A DNA stretch of 64,000 bases from Caballeronia megalochromosomata (GTDB lineage Bacteria > Pseudomonadota > Gammaproteobacteria > Burkholderiales > Burkholderiaceae). The translations under genes and the position numbers were made by a program. The notes under the pieces are model-generated. The model did not search any database. It saw nothing but the letters and a program-made list of their open reading frames with translations, and was not told the DNA's origin. The stretch covers positions 162,568 to 226,567 of the forward strand of contig LRBF01000013.1 of assembly GCA_001580565.1 (NCBI GenBank). The letters run 5' to 3'. Shown one piece after another: positions 7,300 to 17,131 of this stretch; position 1 is the first letter of the stretch; each line of letters starts with the position of its first letter.

Positions 7300-9729
7300 T
7301 TACGCTGCCCTTGTCTGCACTGTTGCTTTTGTCGTTCCGTGATTCGCCGCCGCACCGGCACCCGGCGGCGTTGCGCCGGGCGCGGCGGTATCGTCCGCGA
7401 GCTGGAGGAACAGAATCGATATCTGCGCGCCTTCGATCACATCCGCTGCCTTCGACCGGTTGCGTATGTCGATGCGCGCGCCGTGCTCGTCGACGATCTT
7501 CTTCACCGTTGCAAGTCCCAGGCCCGTGCCTTTCGCTTTCGTCGTCACGTAAGGCTCGAAAGCACGCGACAGGATACGCGCCGGGAATCCCGACCCGTTA
7601 TCCGAGACCGTGAGGCGAACCGCGACACGCGCATGACCCGAGGCATCGGGCTCGCCATATTCTACTGTCCTCGTTTCGAGCAGCACGCGCGGCTCCGCGA
7701 CTTCCGCCACGGCGTCCTGCGCGTTCTGCAACAGGTTGTGGATCACCTGGCGAATCTGCGTCGCGTCACCGCGGATCACCGGCAGCTTCGCGAGGTCCAC
7801 CTTGATCGGGGTCTTGCCGTCCTCGATGCCGTACAGGGTCAGCACTTCCGCGACGAGATCGTTCAATTGCAGATTGCCGAGCACCGCGGGCGGCGTACGC
7901 GCGTATTCGCGGAAGTCGTCGACCATCTGCTTCATCGCCTGCACCTGATTGACGATGGTCGTCGACGCGCGCTTGAGCACGTCCGCGTCGGACGGCGCGA
8001 GCTTGTCCGCGAGCTTCATCTGCAGGCGTTCGGCGGAGAGCTGAATCGGCGTGAGCGGATTCTTGATCTCGTGCGCGAGACGGCGCGCGACTTCGCCCCA
8101 TGCGACCGAACGCTGCGCGGAAATCACGTCGGAGATGTCATCGAACACGACGACGTAACCGGTCGTTTCGGCATCATCGGTCTCGCTTTCGGTCACGCTC
8201 AGCAATTGCGTGCCGCGCACGAGCAGCGTGAGCGGATCGTTCTCGCCGGGCACCGTCACCGCGACCTGCTGCTGCCAGTGACCGCGATCGCCGATGGGAT
8301 GCCCGCTGCCGACCGCGGCCGCATCGCGTTCAGCGAACGCCTTCTTCACCATCGTGCCGAACTCGGCGAGGACGTCGATCTGATCGATCGGCCGATTGAG
8401 CAGCGTACCGAACGGCTGACGGAAGATGCGTTCCGCGCCGCGATTCGCGGTCGTCAACCGGAACTGCCGGTCGAACACGAACACGCCCGCCGTCAGATTC
8501 GCGAGGATGCTCTCCAGATACGCCTTCGAATGCTCCAGCGCGATGCGATTGTTCTCGACCGCCGCGCGCGCCTCGGATAGCTGGCGCGTCATCGCGTTGA
8601 AGGACTGCGTGAGGAAGCCCAGTTCGTCGCGCGAATTGATCTCTCGTTTGGGCGTGTAGTCGCCCTCGGCCACTTCCTTCGTGCCCTGCGCGAGCAGGAA
8701 CAGCGGGCGCGCGAGCTGATTGCCGAGCGCGAGCGCGAGCATCATCGCGATGAAGGTCGCGAGGAACAGCGCGAGCGTCAGCGTGCCGATATACATCTTG
8801 CGCAAGCCCGTGCGCCCGAGCCGCTTCTCCTGATACTCGCGATATGCGCGCTGCACGGCATCGGCATTGCGCGCGAGTTCCTGACTCACGGGCTGCTCGA
8901 TCTGCAGGAAGCGGTCGACATGCTGGAATTCCGTGGTGGTCGTCGGATCGGGGATCTTGGTGATTACGCGCAGTCGCAGCGCACCCTTTGGCCCGTTCGA
9001 TTTCGGGTCGCCATCGATCTCGCCTTCGATCGCGCCATACGGATGATCCTGCGCCTCCCTGAGCATCGTGCCGGTCGGCTCGTTGGCCGGCAGCAGCGCA
9101 TAGTAATTGCCCGACGCCTGCGCGACCGTGCGAAGTCCCGGCACGCGCAGCGAACTGTTGTTCGACGCGAGATCCTCGCGGTTGTACTGATCGCGCGGCC
9201 GCTCGAACACGACCGCGTCCTGCACGCCGTATTGGTCGCGCAGGCGCAGCAGCGACAGCGTGAGGCTCGATGGATCAGCGCTGGCGAGCTGATCGCTCAT
9301 CTGCCGGCCGCGGTTCTTGAAATCGGCGAGCGAGCTTTCGAGCATGCCGCGGCCGAGCGTCAGACCCGATGTGAGCGCGGTCTCGACGTTCACGTCGAAC
9401 CACGACTCGATACTGCGCGACACGAACTGATACGAAACCACATAGATGATCGCGCCCGGCACGACGCCGACGAGGGCAAAGATGAACGCGAGCTTCGCGA
9501 GCAGTCGCGTGCCGAAGCGCCCTTGCCTCACGCGCGACACGATGATGATGAACAGGCTGATGACGATCAGCATGAAAACGATCGCCACCGCGACGTTCGC
9601 CGCGTAGAGCCAGCCGTAGTAGCGGTCGAAGAACTCGGTGTTCGCGCTCGCGAGCGCGAGCATCACGAGCAGCAGAACTGCCGTGAGCGCCACCGTGGAG
9701 ACCAGCAAACGGACGACGAAACTTTTCAT
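7300..9729 (-). CDS. NtrY-like membrane sensor histidine kinase
   Basis: An 809-residue kinase in the NtrY mould. The N-terminus has three membrane segments (about 1-110), then a periplasmic or extracytoplasmic domain, a further membrane segment near 320-345, HAMP, a PAS domain (around 415-530), the HisKA H-box H-E-I-K-N-P-L-T-P, and a HATPase domain with N-L-L-Q-N-A-Q-D-A, D-N-G-S-G-F-P and G-T-G-L-G-L. A GTG at 9762 in the same frame would overlap the preceding gene, so the ATG at 9729 was chosen, though its ribosome site is weak. NtrY relatives sense nitrogen or redox state; the signal here is unknown. Confidence 0.88.
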   Translation of the reverse strand: MKSFVVRLLVSTVALTAVLLLVMLALASANTEFFDRYYGWLYAANVAVAIVFMLIVISLFIIIVSRVRQGRFGTRLLAKLAFIFALVGVVPGAIIYVVSYQFVSRSIESWFDVNVETALTSGLTLGRGMLESSLADFKNRGRQMSDQLASADPSSLTLSLLRLRDQYGVQDAVVFERPRDQYNREDLASNNSSLRVPGLRTVAQASGNYYALLPANEPTGTMLREAQDHPYGAIEGEIDGDPKSNGPKGALRLRVITKIPDPTTTTEFQHVDRFLQIEQPVSQELARNADAVQRAYREYQEKRLGRTGLRKMYIGTLTLALFLATFIAMMLALALGNQLARPLFLLAQGTKEVAEGDYTPKREINSRDELGFLTQSFNAMTRQLSEARAAVENNRIALEHSKAYLESILANLTAGVFVFDRQFRLTTANRGAERIFRQPFGTLLNRPIDQIDVLAEFGTMVKKAFAERDAAAVGSGHPIGDRGHWQQQVAVTVPGENDPLTLLVRGTQLLSVTESETDDAETTGYVVVFDDISDVISAQRSVAWGEVARRLAHEIKNPLTPIQLSAERLQMKLADKLAPSDADVLKRASTTIVNQVQAMKQMVDDFREYARTPPAVLGNLQLNDLVAEVLTLYGIEDGKTPIKVDLAKLPVIRGDATQIRQVIHNLLQNAQDAVAEVAEPRVLLETRTVEYGEPDASGHARVAVRLTVSDNGSGFPARILSRAFEPYVTTKAKGTGLGLATVKKIVDEHGARIDIRNRSKAADVIEGAQISILFLQLADDTAAPGATPPGAGAAANHGTTKATVQTRAA

Positions 9730-9751
9730 GTCCGTGCGGCCGCGTCGAAAT

Positions 9752-10348
9752 CTATTTCGCACGTTCTGCCGCCGTAAAAGTAAAACGCTTCCAGTCCGAG
9801 GAAAGGTTCCAGTCGCGGTTGTTCACCGCGTCGATCTGGAACGGCTTGGGCATCAGTGCGATGTCGAGCTGCATGCGCACCGACGCGGTATAGGTTTCTC
9901 CGCCATGCACCTGGTTCCGGTCGATCACGTGCCACGAGGTCACGTGCCTGATGACCGCGAGCGCCTCGTTGAGCGACGCGAAGCGCAACTGCAGCCCGCC
10001 CGTCGACACACGATATTCGTTCGTGAGCGGCTGATAGGAAAGGCGAATGCTCTGCGACACGTTGACCGGCTCTTCATCGAACCAGTACCAGCGCGGCCTC
10101 GACAGATTGAAGTCGATCGTGAAGTAAAGCGGCACGCTGCGGTTCACGGCATCTTCGAGGCTGTTGTTCAGGTCGAAGTCGAAATGCGCGTCGAGACTCC
10201 AGCCTGCATTGTCCGCCTGCAACGACGCGCGCTGCACGGCGATCGTCTCGGCAAACGCGGGGTCGGCTGCGGCGAAGGTCAGCCAGAGCGTCAGCGCAGT
10301 CCAGATGACGGCCGCGAGCCGAAGCGGAAAAAAGCGTTTGATCGTCAC
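9752..10348 (-). CDS. Exported DUF4390 family protein
   Basis: A 198-residue protein with an N-terminal signal sequence (positive start, hydrophobic run, A-F-A near residue 27). The mature part is beta-rich (repeated Y-F-T-I-D-F, Y-R-V-S). It matches the DUF4390 family, found in betaproteobacteria between rsmB and the ntrY-like kinase gene; function is unknown. The GTG start overlaps the rsmB stop (GTGA), implying translational coupling, and its own stop lies just before the kinase ATG, so the four genes look like one transcript. Confidence 0.8.
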   Translation of the reverse strand: MTIKRFFPLRLAAVIWTALTLWLTFAAADPAFAETIAVQRASLQADNAGWSLDAHFDFDLNNSLEDAVNRSVPLYFTIDFNLSRPRWYWFDEEPVNVSQSIRLSYQPLTNEYRVSTGGLQLRFASLNEALAVIRHVTSWHVIDRNQVHGGETYTASVRMQLDIALMPKPFQIDAVNNRDWNLSSDWKRFTFTAAERAK

Positions 10349-11763
10349 CGTTTCTGAAAGCGCGCGTAGAAGAATCCGTCGTGGTCCGCGAAGGTCTCCG
10401 CGTCCCGATTTGGGATCGCGGGATTTGTACCGTCCGGTGAGCCTTGCACCGCGTCCGCGCTCGCGCGCGCCGCTGTCGGTAACAATTGCCCCGGCGCGTC
10501 CAATCGTACCGCATCTTCGTGCGCGGCTCCAAACCAGCGGGCCTGTTCTTCGCCCTCCTCGGGAAAGATGGAACATGTCACGTAGAGCAGCTCGCCGCCC
10601 TTCGCGACGAGCGGCCACAACGCGCTCACGATGCGCCGCTGTTCGGCGACGAGCGCATCGATGTCCGATGCGCGCCGCAACCAGCGGATATCCGGATGAC
10701 GTCGCACGATGCCCGATGCCGAACACGGCACATCGGCGAGAATGCGATCGAACGGCGCGCCGTCGAACCATTGCGCGGGATCGCCCGCGTCGCCCACCTT
10801 GATCTGCGCCTCGAGTTTCAGGCGCTTCAGATTCTGCTCGATGCGGCCCGCGCGCCCGGCATCGCTTTCGAGTGCGATCAGCTCGACGTTCGCGAGTTCG
10901 AGAATGTGCCCCGTCTTGCCGCCCGGCGCGGCGCACGCGTCGAGCACGCGCATGCCGTCGGTCACGCCGAGCAGTTGCGCCGCGCGTTGCGCACCCGCGT
11001 CCTGCACCGACACGACGCCTTCGTCGAAGCCCGGAATGCGGTCGACGGGCGTCGGCGTTTTCAGGCGCACCGCGTGAAGCCCCGCGGCTTCGGCTTCGAT
11101 ATGCGCGTCCCTGAGGCGCGCGAGATATTCATCGACGCTCGCGTGACGCGCATTCACACGCAACGTGAGCGGCCCTTGCGCGTTGCCCGCTTCGAGAATG
11201 CGCTCCCACGCATCGGGCTGACCGCGCTTCACGGCGTCGATCCACCATTGCGGATAATTCCAGCGCGCGACGGGATCCTTGCGCGCTTCATCGATGAGTG
11301 CTTCGCGCTCGCGCAGAAAGTTGCGCAGCACGGCGTTCACCAGACCCTTCGCGAACGCGAATTCGCGCCGTGCGGCGATCGCGCTCACCGCCTGATCGAC
11401 CACGGTAAAGGGCGCGTAGGCCGCGTGCGCTTCGTCATCCGTCAACAGCGTGAACGCGCAGACGAGCACGTTCGCCACATGCGGCGGCGGCGCCTTCTTC
11501 ACGAGCTTGTGCAGGAGCGCATCGGCGAGGGCGAGACGGCGCATTGCGCGATACGCGATGTCCTGCACCGCGCCGCGCGACACGCCCTGCTTCGCGGACG
11601 CCATCACCGCCTGCAGCGCGGCCGGCAGCGCCGACCCCGCGCGCACGGCGCCCACGGCTTGCGCCGCGCAATCGAGCGCGAACGCGAGCGAGTCCGGCGC
11701 GAGATTCAGCGCGCTCAGGCGGGGATGCGCGGCGGTGTGCCGCCGGGAAGGCTTGTCGGTCAT
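10345..11763 (-). CDS. rsmB: 16S rRNA m5C967 methyltransferase RsmB
   Basis: A 472-residue protein with an N-terminal NusB-like RNA-binding domain (about 20-150) and a C-terminal SAM methyltransferase domain: A-C-A-A-P-G-G-K-T-G (SAM site), D-V-P-C-S-A-S-G, and catalytic Cys in V-T-C-S-I-F-P-E-E. It methylates C967 in 16S rRNA. The ATG at 11763 is preferred over a TTG nine codons upstream. First gene of rsmB-DUF4390-kinase-regulator. Confidence 0.93.
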   Translation of the reverse strand: MTDKPSRRHTAAHPRLSALNLAPDSLAFALDCAAQAVGAVRAGSALPAALQAVMASAKQGVSRGAVQDIAYRAMRRLALADALLHKLVKKAPPPHVANVLVCAFTLLTDDEAHAAYAPFTVVDQAVSAIAARREFAFAKGLVNAVLRNFLREREALIDEARKDPVARWNYPQWWIDAVKRGQPDAWERILEAGNAQGPLTLRVNARHASVDEYLARLRDAHIEAEAAGLHAVRLKTPTPVDRIPGFDEGVVSVQDAGAQRAAQLLGVTDGMRVLDACAAPGGKTGHILELANVELIALESDAGRAGRIEQNLKRLKLEAQIKVGDAGDPAQWFDGAPFDRILADVPCSASGIVRRHPDIRWLRRASDIDALVAEQRRIVSALWPLVAKGGELLYVTCSIFPEEGEEQARWFGAAHEDAVRLDAPGQLLPTAARASADAVQGSPDGTNPAIPNRDAETFADHDGFFYARFQKR

Positions 11764-11864
11764 GGCGAAACGGGAACGGTCGGACGGCAAGCGGACGGCT
11801 TGTGTGAACAGGATTGTAACTTGCAGGGATCGCGCACCCGGGCGGGCGGCCGTGAGCCAGCAAA

Positions 11865-11896
11865 AAGGCCGTTCCGGCGCAAACCGGAACGGCCTT
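11865..11896 (-). terminator. Terminator of htpX
   Basis: A 13-bp perfect stem (11865-11877 with 11884-11896) with a 6-base loop, followed on the minus strand by TTTTTG, 20 bases past the htpX stop. Confidence 0.85.
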
Positions 11897-11915
11897 CATT
11901 ACTACGTCGATGGCT

Positions 11916-12770
11916 TCAGAAACGGCCCGTGCGCGCCATTTCCATCAGACGCGCGACGCGCTCTTCCGTCGCCGGGTGCGTCGAAAACAGATTCGCGATG
12001 CCGCCGCCCGAGAGCGGATTCATGATCATCATCTGCGCGGTGGCCGGATGCGCTTCCGCCGTCGGGAACGGCACGCCCGTGGCGTAAGCGTGAATTTTCT
12101 CGAGCGCGCTCGCGAGCGCTTGCGGGTCGCCCGAAATCTCCGCGCCGCCGCGGTCGGCTTCGAACTCGCGCGCGCGGGAAATCGCCATCTGGATCAACGC
12201 GCCCGCGATCGGCGCGAGAATCGCGACCAGAATGCTCGCGATCGGATTCGACGGACGGCCTTCATCGTCGCGCCCGCCGAAGAACATCGCGAAGTTCGCG
12301 AGCGCGGAGATCGCGCCGGCCATCGTCGCGGAAACCGTCGAGATCAGGATGTCGCGGTGCTTCACGTGCGCCAGTTCGTGCGCCATCACGCCGCGCATTT
12401 CACGCTCGGACAGCACGCGCAGAATGCCCGTGGTCGCCGCGACCGCCGCGTGCTCGGGGTTGCGGCCCGTGGCGAACGCGTTCGGCGCGTCTTCGTTGAT
12501 CAGATAGACGCGCGGCATCGGCAACTGAGCGCGCGTGGCGAGCTCGCGCACCATGCGATAGAACTGCGGCGCGGTGGTTTCGTCGACTTCCTGCGCGTTG
12601 TACATGCGCAGAACCATCTTGTCCGAGAACCAGTACGAAAAGAAATTCATGCCGAGCGCGACGATCAGCGCGAGCATCATGCCCTTCGATCCGCCGATCA
12701 TTCCGCCGATCACGACAAAGAGGGCCGTGATCGCAGCCATCAGCATCGCGGTTTTGACCCAGTTGAACAT
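11916..12770 (-). CDS. htpX: Membrane metalloprotease HtpX
   Basis: A 284-residue M48B zinc protease that degrades misfolded inner-membrane proteins. It has two N-terminal membrane helices (about 5-50), the zinc motif H131-E-L-A-H135, a second pair of hydrophobic segments (about 145-200), and the third ligand Glu in R-E-F-E-A-D. Length fits the family. The start at 12770 has GAGGAG eight bases upstream. Usually heat- or envelope-stress-induced; no such operator is evident here. Confidence 0.95.
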   Translation of the reverse strand: MFNWVKTAMLMAAITALFVVIGGMIGGSKGMMLALIVALGMNFFSYWFSDKMVLRMYNAQEVDETTAPQFYRMVRELATRAQLPMPRVYLINEDAPNAFATGRNPEHAAVAATTGILRVLSEREMRGVMAHELAHVKHRDILISTVSATMAGAISALANFAMFFGGRDDEGRPSNPIASILVAILAPIAGALIQMAISRAREFEADRGGAEISGDPQALASALEKIHAYATGVPFPTAEAHPATAQMMIMNPLSGGGIANLFSTHPATEERVARLMEMARTGRF

Positions 12771-12902
12771 GTCCGGAGCTCCTCTCCCTGAATACACTGC
12801 GCGAAATGCGCGGTTGCCCCGGTCGACATGACCGGGACGACGATTGTAAGCAAAATGTTAGATAGGGGCAGCCATCAATAATTCAATCCGCCGTTGCGCG
12901 AT

Positions 12903-13550
12903 TTATCGATGCGACGTCGCGAGCTTGATGCCCAGTCCGACGAACGCGCCGCCGACGCCGCGATCCAGCCATTTCTTCACGCCGGACTTGCCCGCGAATC
13001 GCGCCGTGACGCTGCCCGCAATCCACGCGACGAAGCTGTTCCAGACCGTGCTCATCGCGATGAAAACGATGCCGAGCGTGAGGAACGCGAGCGTTTTGTG
13101 CTGGCTGTCGGCAGCGACGAATTGCGGAAAGAAGGACACGAAGAACAGCACGACTTTCGGGTTCAGCACGTTCGTGACGAAGCCCTGCGCGAAAAGCTGA
13201 TGCAGCGATTTGGGCGCGGCTTTTTCGTTGGCTTGGGCTTGGCGCGCGGCATCCGCGTCGTCATGCTTCGCGAAAATGAGGCGCACGCCGAGATAAATCA
13301 GATAAATCGCGCCGGCCATCTTGATGACGGTGAACGCCGTCGCCGACGCGGCGAGGATCGCCGTCAGACCGAACGCGCACGCGAGCGTGTGCACGATACA
13401 GCCCGCCGAAATACCGAGCGCTGACACGATGCCCGCGCCACGCCCTTGGGCGACGCTGCGCCCGACGATGTACGCGGTGTCGGGACCGGGCGTGACGTTG
13501 AGAAGAAATACGGCGATGAGAAAGAAAGTGAAACCGGTGATGCCGAGCAT
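12903..13550 (-). CDS. LysE/RhtB-family amino acid exporter
   Basis: A 215-residue inner-membrane protein with about six hydrophobic segments and the family signature N-V-T-P-G-P-D-T near residue 20. A second family landmark is N-P-K-V-V-L-F-F near 137. Substrate (threonine, homoserine or others) cannot be read from sequence. The start at 13550 has GGAG at proper spacing; the frame extends further upstream without homology. Confidence 0.88.
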   Translation of the reverse strand: MLGITGFTFFLIAVFLLNVTPGPDTAYIVGRSVAQGRGAGIVSALGISAGCIVHTLACAFGLTAILAASATAFTVIKMAGAIYLIYLGVRLIFAKHDDADAARQAQANEKAAPKSLHQLFAQGFVTNVLNPKVVLFFVSFFPQFVAADSQHKTLAFLTLGIVFIAMSTVWNSFVAWIAGSVTARFAGKSGVKKWLDRGVGGAFVGLGIKLATSHR

Positions 13551-13620
13551 CGGAAACTCCAGACGGACAGGCGCGTGTTGACAACTATTTATTTTAGCGC
13601 CGCGCCTGTTCCGCCGTCCT

Positions 13621-14595
13621 TTACTGCAGCGAGAAACGCTGGCCTTTCGCGAGCGGCGCGCCAGCAAGGAATTCGCGCACGGGCAGCCGCTTGCCGCCAG
13701 GTTTCTGCAGTTGTGTGAGTTTCAGCGCGCCGCCGCCGCAGATCACGACGATGCCATCCGCCGAAACCTCGGCGATGGTGCCGGGTTCGGCGCTCGATGA
13801 AACATCGACCGGCTGCGCGGCCCAGATCTTGATCGCGGCGTCGTCGATGGTGCCGAATGCGCCGGGAAACGGATCGAACGCACGAATCTGGCGCGCGAGT
13901 TCTTCCGCCGGACGCCGCCAGTCGAGTGCAGCCTCGTTCTTGGCGATCTTCTCGGCGTAAGTCGTGCCGTCTTCAGGCTGTGGCGTGGACGGCAGCGAGC
14001 CGTCTCGTTCGAGGTCGCGCAGCCCCGCGACGATCAACTCGGCGCCCATTTGCGCGAGCCGGTCGTGCAGCGTGGCCGTCGTGTCGCCGGGGAGAATCGG
14101 CGTGCGGGCTTCGCGGATCATCGCGCCGGTGTCGAGGCCGGCGTCCATCTGCATCAGCGTGATGCCGGTTTCGGCGTCGCCCGCCTCGATCGCGCGATGG
14201 ATCGGCGCGGCGCCACGCCAGCGCGGCAACAGCGACGCGTGGATGTTGATCGCGCCGCGTGGCGGGATATCGAGCACTTCCTGCGGCAGGATCAGCCCGT
14301 AAGCGGCGACGACCATCACGTCGTGAGGCGTTGCGCGCAACAGTTCGATGGCCTCTGCCGCTTCCTGCGGATACTTGCCCGCGCGGCGCAGCGACGTGGG
14401 CTGCGCGACCTTCAGACCCTGCTCGAGCGCGAAGCGCTTGACCGGGCTGGCGGTCAGCTTCATGCCGCGTCCGGCAGGCCGGTCGGGCTGCGTGAGCACG
14501 AGCGGCACCGTAAAGCCCGCCGCGTGAATGGCCGCGAGCGCGGCTGCGGCGAATTCCGGCGTACCGGCGAAAACCACACGCAGCGATTGAGTCAT
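13621..14595 (-). CDS. fmt: Methionyl-tRNA formyltransferase
   Basis: A 324-residue enzyme that formylates initiator Met-tRNA with 10-formyl-tetrahydrofolate. The N-terminal F-A-G-T-P-E-F, the signature [12 protein letters not shown] with its catalytic Asn/His region, and the D-x-G-x-M motif around Q-M-D-A-G-L-D-T are intact, and the length is normal. It begins 3 bases after the def stop, the usual def-fmt operon. Confidence 0.96.
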   Translation of the reverse strand: MTQSLRVVFAGTPEFAAAALAAIHAAGFTVPLVLTQPDRPAGRGMKLTASPVKRFALEQGLKVAQPTSLRRAGKYPQEAAEAIELLRATPHDVMVVAAYGLILPQEVLDIPPRGAINIHASLLPRWRGAAPIHRAIEAGDAETGITLMQMDAGLDTGAMIREARTPILPGDTTATLHDRLAQMGAELIVAGLRDLERDGSLPSTPQPEDGTTYAEKIAKNEAALDWRRPAEELARQIRAFDPFPGAFGTIDDAAIKIWAAQPVDVSSSAEPGTIAEVSADGIVVICGGGALKLTQLQKPGGKRLPVREFLAGAPLAKGQRFSLQ

Positions 14596-14598
14596 CGG

Positions 14599-15102
14599 TT
14601 ACAGCGCCTTTTCCAGCTTTTTCATCTTGCCGCGGATACGCGTCTGCTTGAGCTGCGACAGGTACTCGACGAACACATGGCCCGCCAGGTGATCCATCTC
14701 GTGCTGAATACAGACCGCGAGCAGGCCGTCGCAATCGAGTTCAAACGTTTCGCCCTTCTCGTTCTGCGCCTTCACGCGCACCTTGTCGGGACGCTCGACG
14801 AAATCGTAAATGCCCGGCACCGAGAGGCAGCCCTCTTCCCATTCCTTCTTCTGGTCGCTCGTCCAGACGAGTTCCGGGTTGATGAAGACCATCAGTTCGT
14901 TGTGCGCGTCGGAGACGTCGATCACGATCACGCGCTCATGCACGTCCACCTGGGTCGCGGCGAGGCCGACGCCGGGCGCGGCGTACATCGTTTCGGCCAT
15001 GTCGGCGACGAGCTTGCGGATGCGGGCGTCGAACACGGCGACGGGCTTCGCCACCTTGTTCAGCCGCTTGTCCGGGTAGTTGAGTATCTTGAGCAGAGCC
15101 AT
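14599..15102 (-). CDS. def: Peptide deformylase
   Basis: A 167-residue iron/zinc hydrolase that removes the formyl group from new proteins. All three motifs are present: G-V-G-L-A-A-T-Q (44-51), E-G-C-L-S (metal ligand C92) and Q-H-E-M-D-H (ligands H134 and H138, catalytic E135). It is divergent from dprA and upstream of fmt. Confidence 0.97.
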   Translation of the reverse strand: MALLKILNYPDKRLNKVAKPVAVFDARIRKLVADMAETMYAAPGVGLAATQVDVHERVIVIDVSDAHNELMVFINPELVWTSDQKKEWEEGCLSVPGIYDFVERPDKVRVKAQNEKGETFELDCDGLLAVCIQHEMDHLAGHVFVEYLSQLKQTRIRGKMKKLEKAL

Positions 15103-15302
15103 GATTCGGATTGTCTACGCGCGCCGCGACGCGTGTAAATCGGCCATTCGGCCAGGTTGCGGGTGGATGGCGGCATGCCGAAGATGTGCGTGCGAATCCA
15201 GTGGATTCAACGCCGCCGGCAAGCGGCCAATGGCGTCGCTTCGGGCTTTCGACCCAAGCCTGAGCGACCTTTCTTTATCTGTTCCGGATCAAAAATCTTA
15301 AC

Positions 15303-16508
15303 ATGACGACCGCCGACCTGCCGACCGTGGAAGCCGCCCCGACACTCGATGCCGAAGAACTGCGCGCCTGGCTGCGGCTCGCGCACGCGAAGGGACTGCG
15401 GCCGCTCGCGCTGCGCGCCTTGCTCGGGGCTTTCGGCGGTCCGCTCGAAGTGTTGTCGGAGAGCTTCGCGTCGCTCGCCGAAACCGCCGATGCCCGCGCC
15501 GCCGAAGCCGTGCTCGCGCCGCCGCAAGATATCGAAGGCGTACCGTTCGACGACTATATTGAAGCGGTTCTGGCGTGGGCGGCCGAACCGGGCAACCGCG
15601 TTCTGACGCTCGCCGACACCGCCTATCCGCAGGCGCTTCTGACCATGCCGGACCCGCCGCCGCTGCTTTACGCGAAAGGCCAGCTCGATCTGCTTCAGAC
15701 ACGCGCGGTGGCCATCGTCGGCAGCCGTCACGCCACGCCGCAAGGACTCGAAGACGCCCGCCGCTTCGCCCGTGCGCTGTCGGATGCGGGGCTCGCGGTG
15801 GTGTCCGGTCTCGCGCTCGGCATCGACGCGTCCGCGCATCGCGGGGCGCTCGAAGGCGGCACGGGCACGGTTTCCGTAATCGGCACGGGCGCGGACCTCG
15901 TGTATCCGGCGGCGCATCACACGCTCGCGCATGAGATCGCCCGCGAAGGCGCGATTCTCTCCGAATGGCCGCTCGGCACGCCGGCGCGCTCGGCCAATTT
16001 CCCGCAAAGAAACAGGCTGATCGCGGGCATGTCGAGCGGCGTGCTGATCGTCGAGGCCGCGATGCGCTCCGGCTCGCTCATCACCGCGCGGCTCGCCAAC
16101 GAAATGGGGCGCGATGTCTTCGCACTTCCCGGCTCGATTCACGCAGCGCTTTCGCAGGGGTGTCACCGGCTGATCAAGGAGGGCGCGAAGCTCGTCGAAA
16201 CGCCTGAAGAAATACTCGAAGAGTTCGGTTTCCCACCGGTGAGCGCAGGCGCGGCTGCGGCGAAACGCACAAAGGCGCGTCCGGTCAGCGCGTCGTGGGC
16301 TTCGGCGCGACTGGCCGATGGCGCGATCAGCGGCGACGCCGCGCGCGTGCTCGGCGCTCTCGGCCACGCGCCCGCGACGCTTGAAATCCTCGCGATGCGC
16401 ACCGATCTGGACGGCGCGGCGCTTCAGGGCGCGCTGCTGCAGCTCGAACTGTCGGGCCGGGTAGCCGCGCTCGCGGGCGGCCGCTATACGGCGGTGGAAC
16501 GCTCGTGA
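15303..16508 (+). CDS. dprA: DNA processing protein DprA (Smf)
   Basis: DprA loads RecA on incoming single-stranded DNA during natural transformation. The 401 residues show the Rossmann-like core: V-G-S-R-H-A-T near 140, S-G-L-A-L-G-I-D-A-S-A-H near 170, and F-P-Q-R-N-R-L-I-A-G near 235 followed by V-E-A-A-x-R-S-G-S. A C-terminal winged-helix domain occupies about 335-395. It is divergent from def, with a 200-base gap holding both promoters. Confidence 0.94.
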   Translation: MTTADLPTVEAAPTLDAEELRAWLRLAHAKGLRPLALRALLGAFGGPLEVLSESFASLAETADARAAEAVLAPPQDIEGVPFDDYIEAVLAWAAEPGNRVLTLADTAYPQALLTMPDPPPLLYAKGQLDLLQTRAVAIVGSRHATPQGLEDARRFARALSDAGLAVVSGLALGIDASAHRGALEGGTGTVSVIGTGADLVYPAAHHTLAHEIAREGAILSEWPLGTPARSANFPQRNRLIAGMSSGVLIVEAAMRSGSLITARLANEMGRDVFALPGSIHAALSQGCHRLIKEGAKLVETPEEILEEFGFPPVSAGAAAAKRTKARPVSASWASARLADGAISGDAARVLGALGHAPATLEILAMRTDLDGAALQGALLQLELSGRVAALAGGRYTAVERS

Positions 16509-16583
16509 GGCCGCGTCGTGCTACATTCGCGGAAAAATGAGCCGTCCCCGCAGTCGATACCAATAAAGGATTTCGCACCCGCC

Positions 16584-16961
16584 ATGTCCGCGCTGAATCT
16601 CGATACCGATGCCGATCGCATCGCGGAGCGCATCGCCGTGCCCGGCACGCTGTTCGTCGCGTGTCTGTGCGCGGAATGGTGCGGAACCTGCCGCGAATAT
16701 CGCGAAGGGTTTGACAGGCTGGCGGACACGCATCCGGAAATCTGCTTCGCCTGGATCGATATCGAGAATCACGCCGACCGATTCGACGATCTCGACGTGG
16801 AAAATTTTCCTACCATTCTGATCGAAGATTCGATCACCACGCGATTCTTCGGCACGGTGCTGCCGCAGGCGTCCATCGTCGAGCGAATGCTCACCGATCT
16901 GACCGCGCTGCCCGGCATGATCGGCGCGCCGAAGCTGCGCCCGGCGCTTGCCACGGCCTGA
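16584..16961 (+). CDS. Thioredoxin-like protein
   Basis: A 125-residue single-domain thioredoxin fold with active site W-C-G-T-C (C33, C36) and the cis-Pro region N-F-P-T-I. There is no signal peptide, so it is cytoplasmic. The sequence departs from TrxA (W-C-G-P-C), and it may be a specialised reductase. The ATG at 16584 is chosen because homology starts there; an AAGGA lies 13 bases upstream. Confidence 0.82.
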   Translation: MSALNLDTDADRIAERIAVPGTLFVACLCAEWCGTCREYREGFDRLADTHPEICFAWIDIENHADRFDDLDVENFPTILIEDSITTRFFGTVLPQASIVERMLTDLTALPGMIGAPKLRPALATA

Positions 16962-17131
16962 TCGCGACGCACGCGAAACGCGCCTTTTGCGCTTCTCGCC
17001 ATGCGCTTCGCGAGCCGGATATCGAAACGCCCCGATTTGAGCTTCGACGCCCGCCGCGCAAAGCGTGTGCTATAAAGCGGTCGTTAAAGCAGTCCAAACC
17101 GGGCCGCTGCCAGTTACCAACTTTTTGAGTC

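Noticed and set aside
6625..8580. A 651-codon rightward open frame across the kinase gene
   Set aside because: It is antisense to the strong NtrY-like gene, composed of Arg/Ala-rich residues typical of high-GC shadow frames, and no homology or ribosome site supports it.
12903..13550. Gene duplication with the second LysE exporter at 44080-44706
   Set aside because: Both are LysE-family but diverged across most of their length; no sign of recent duplication.
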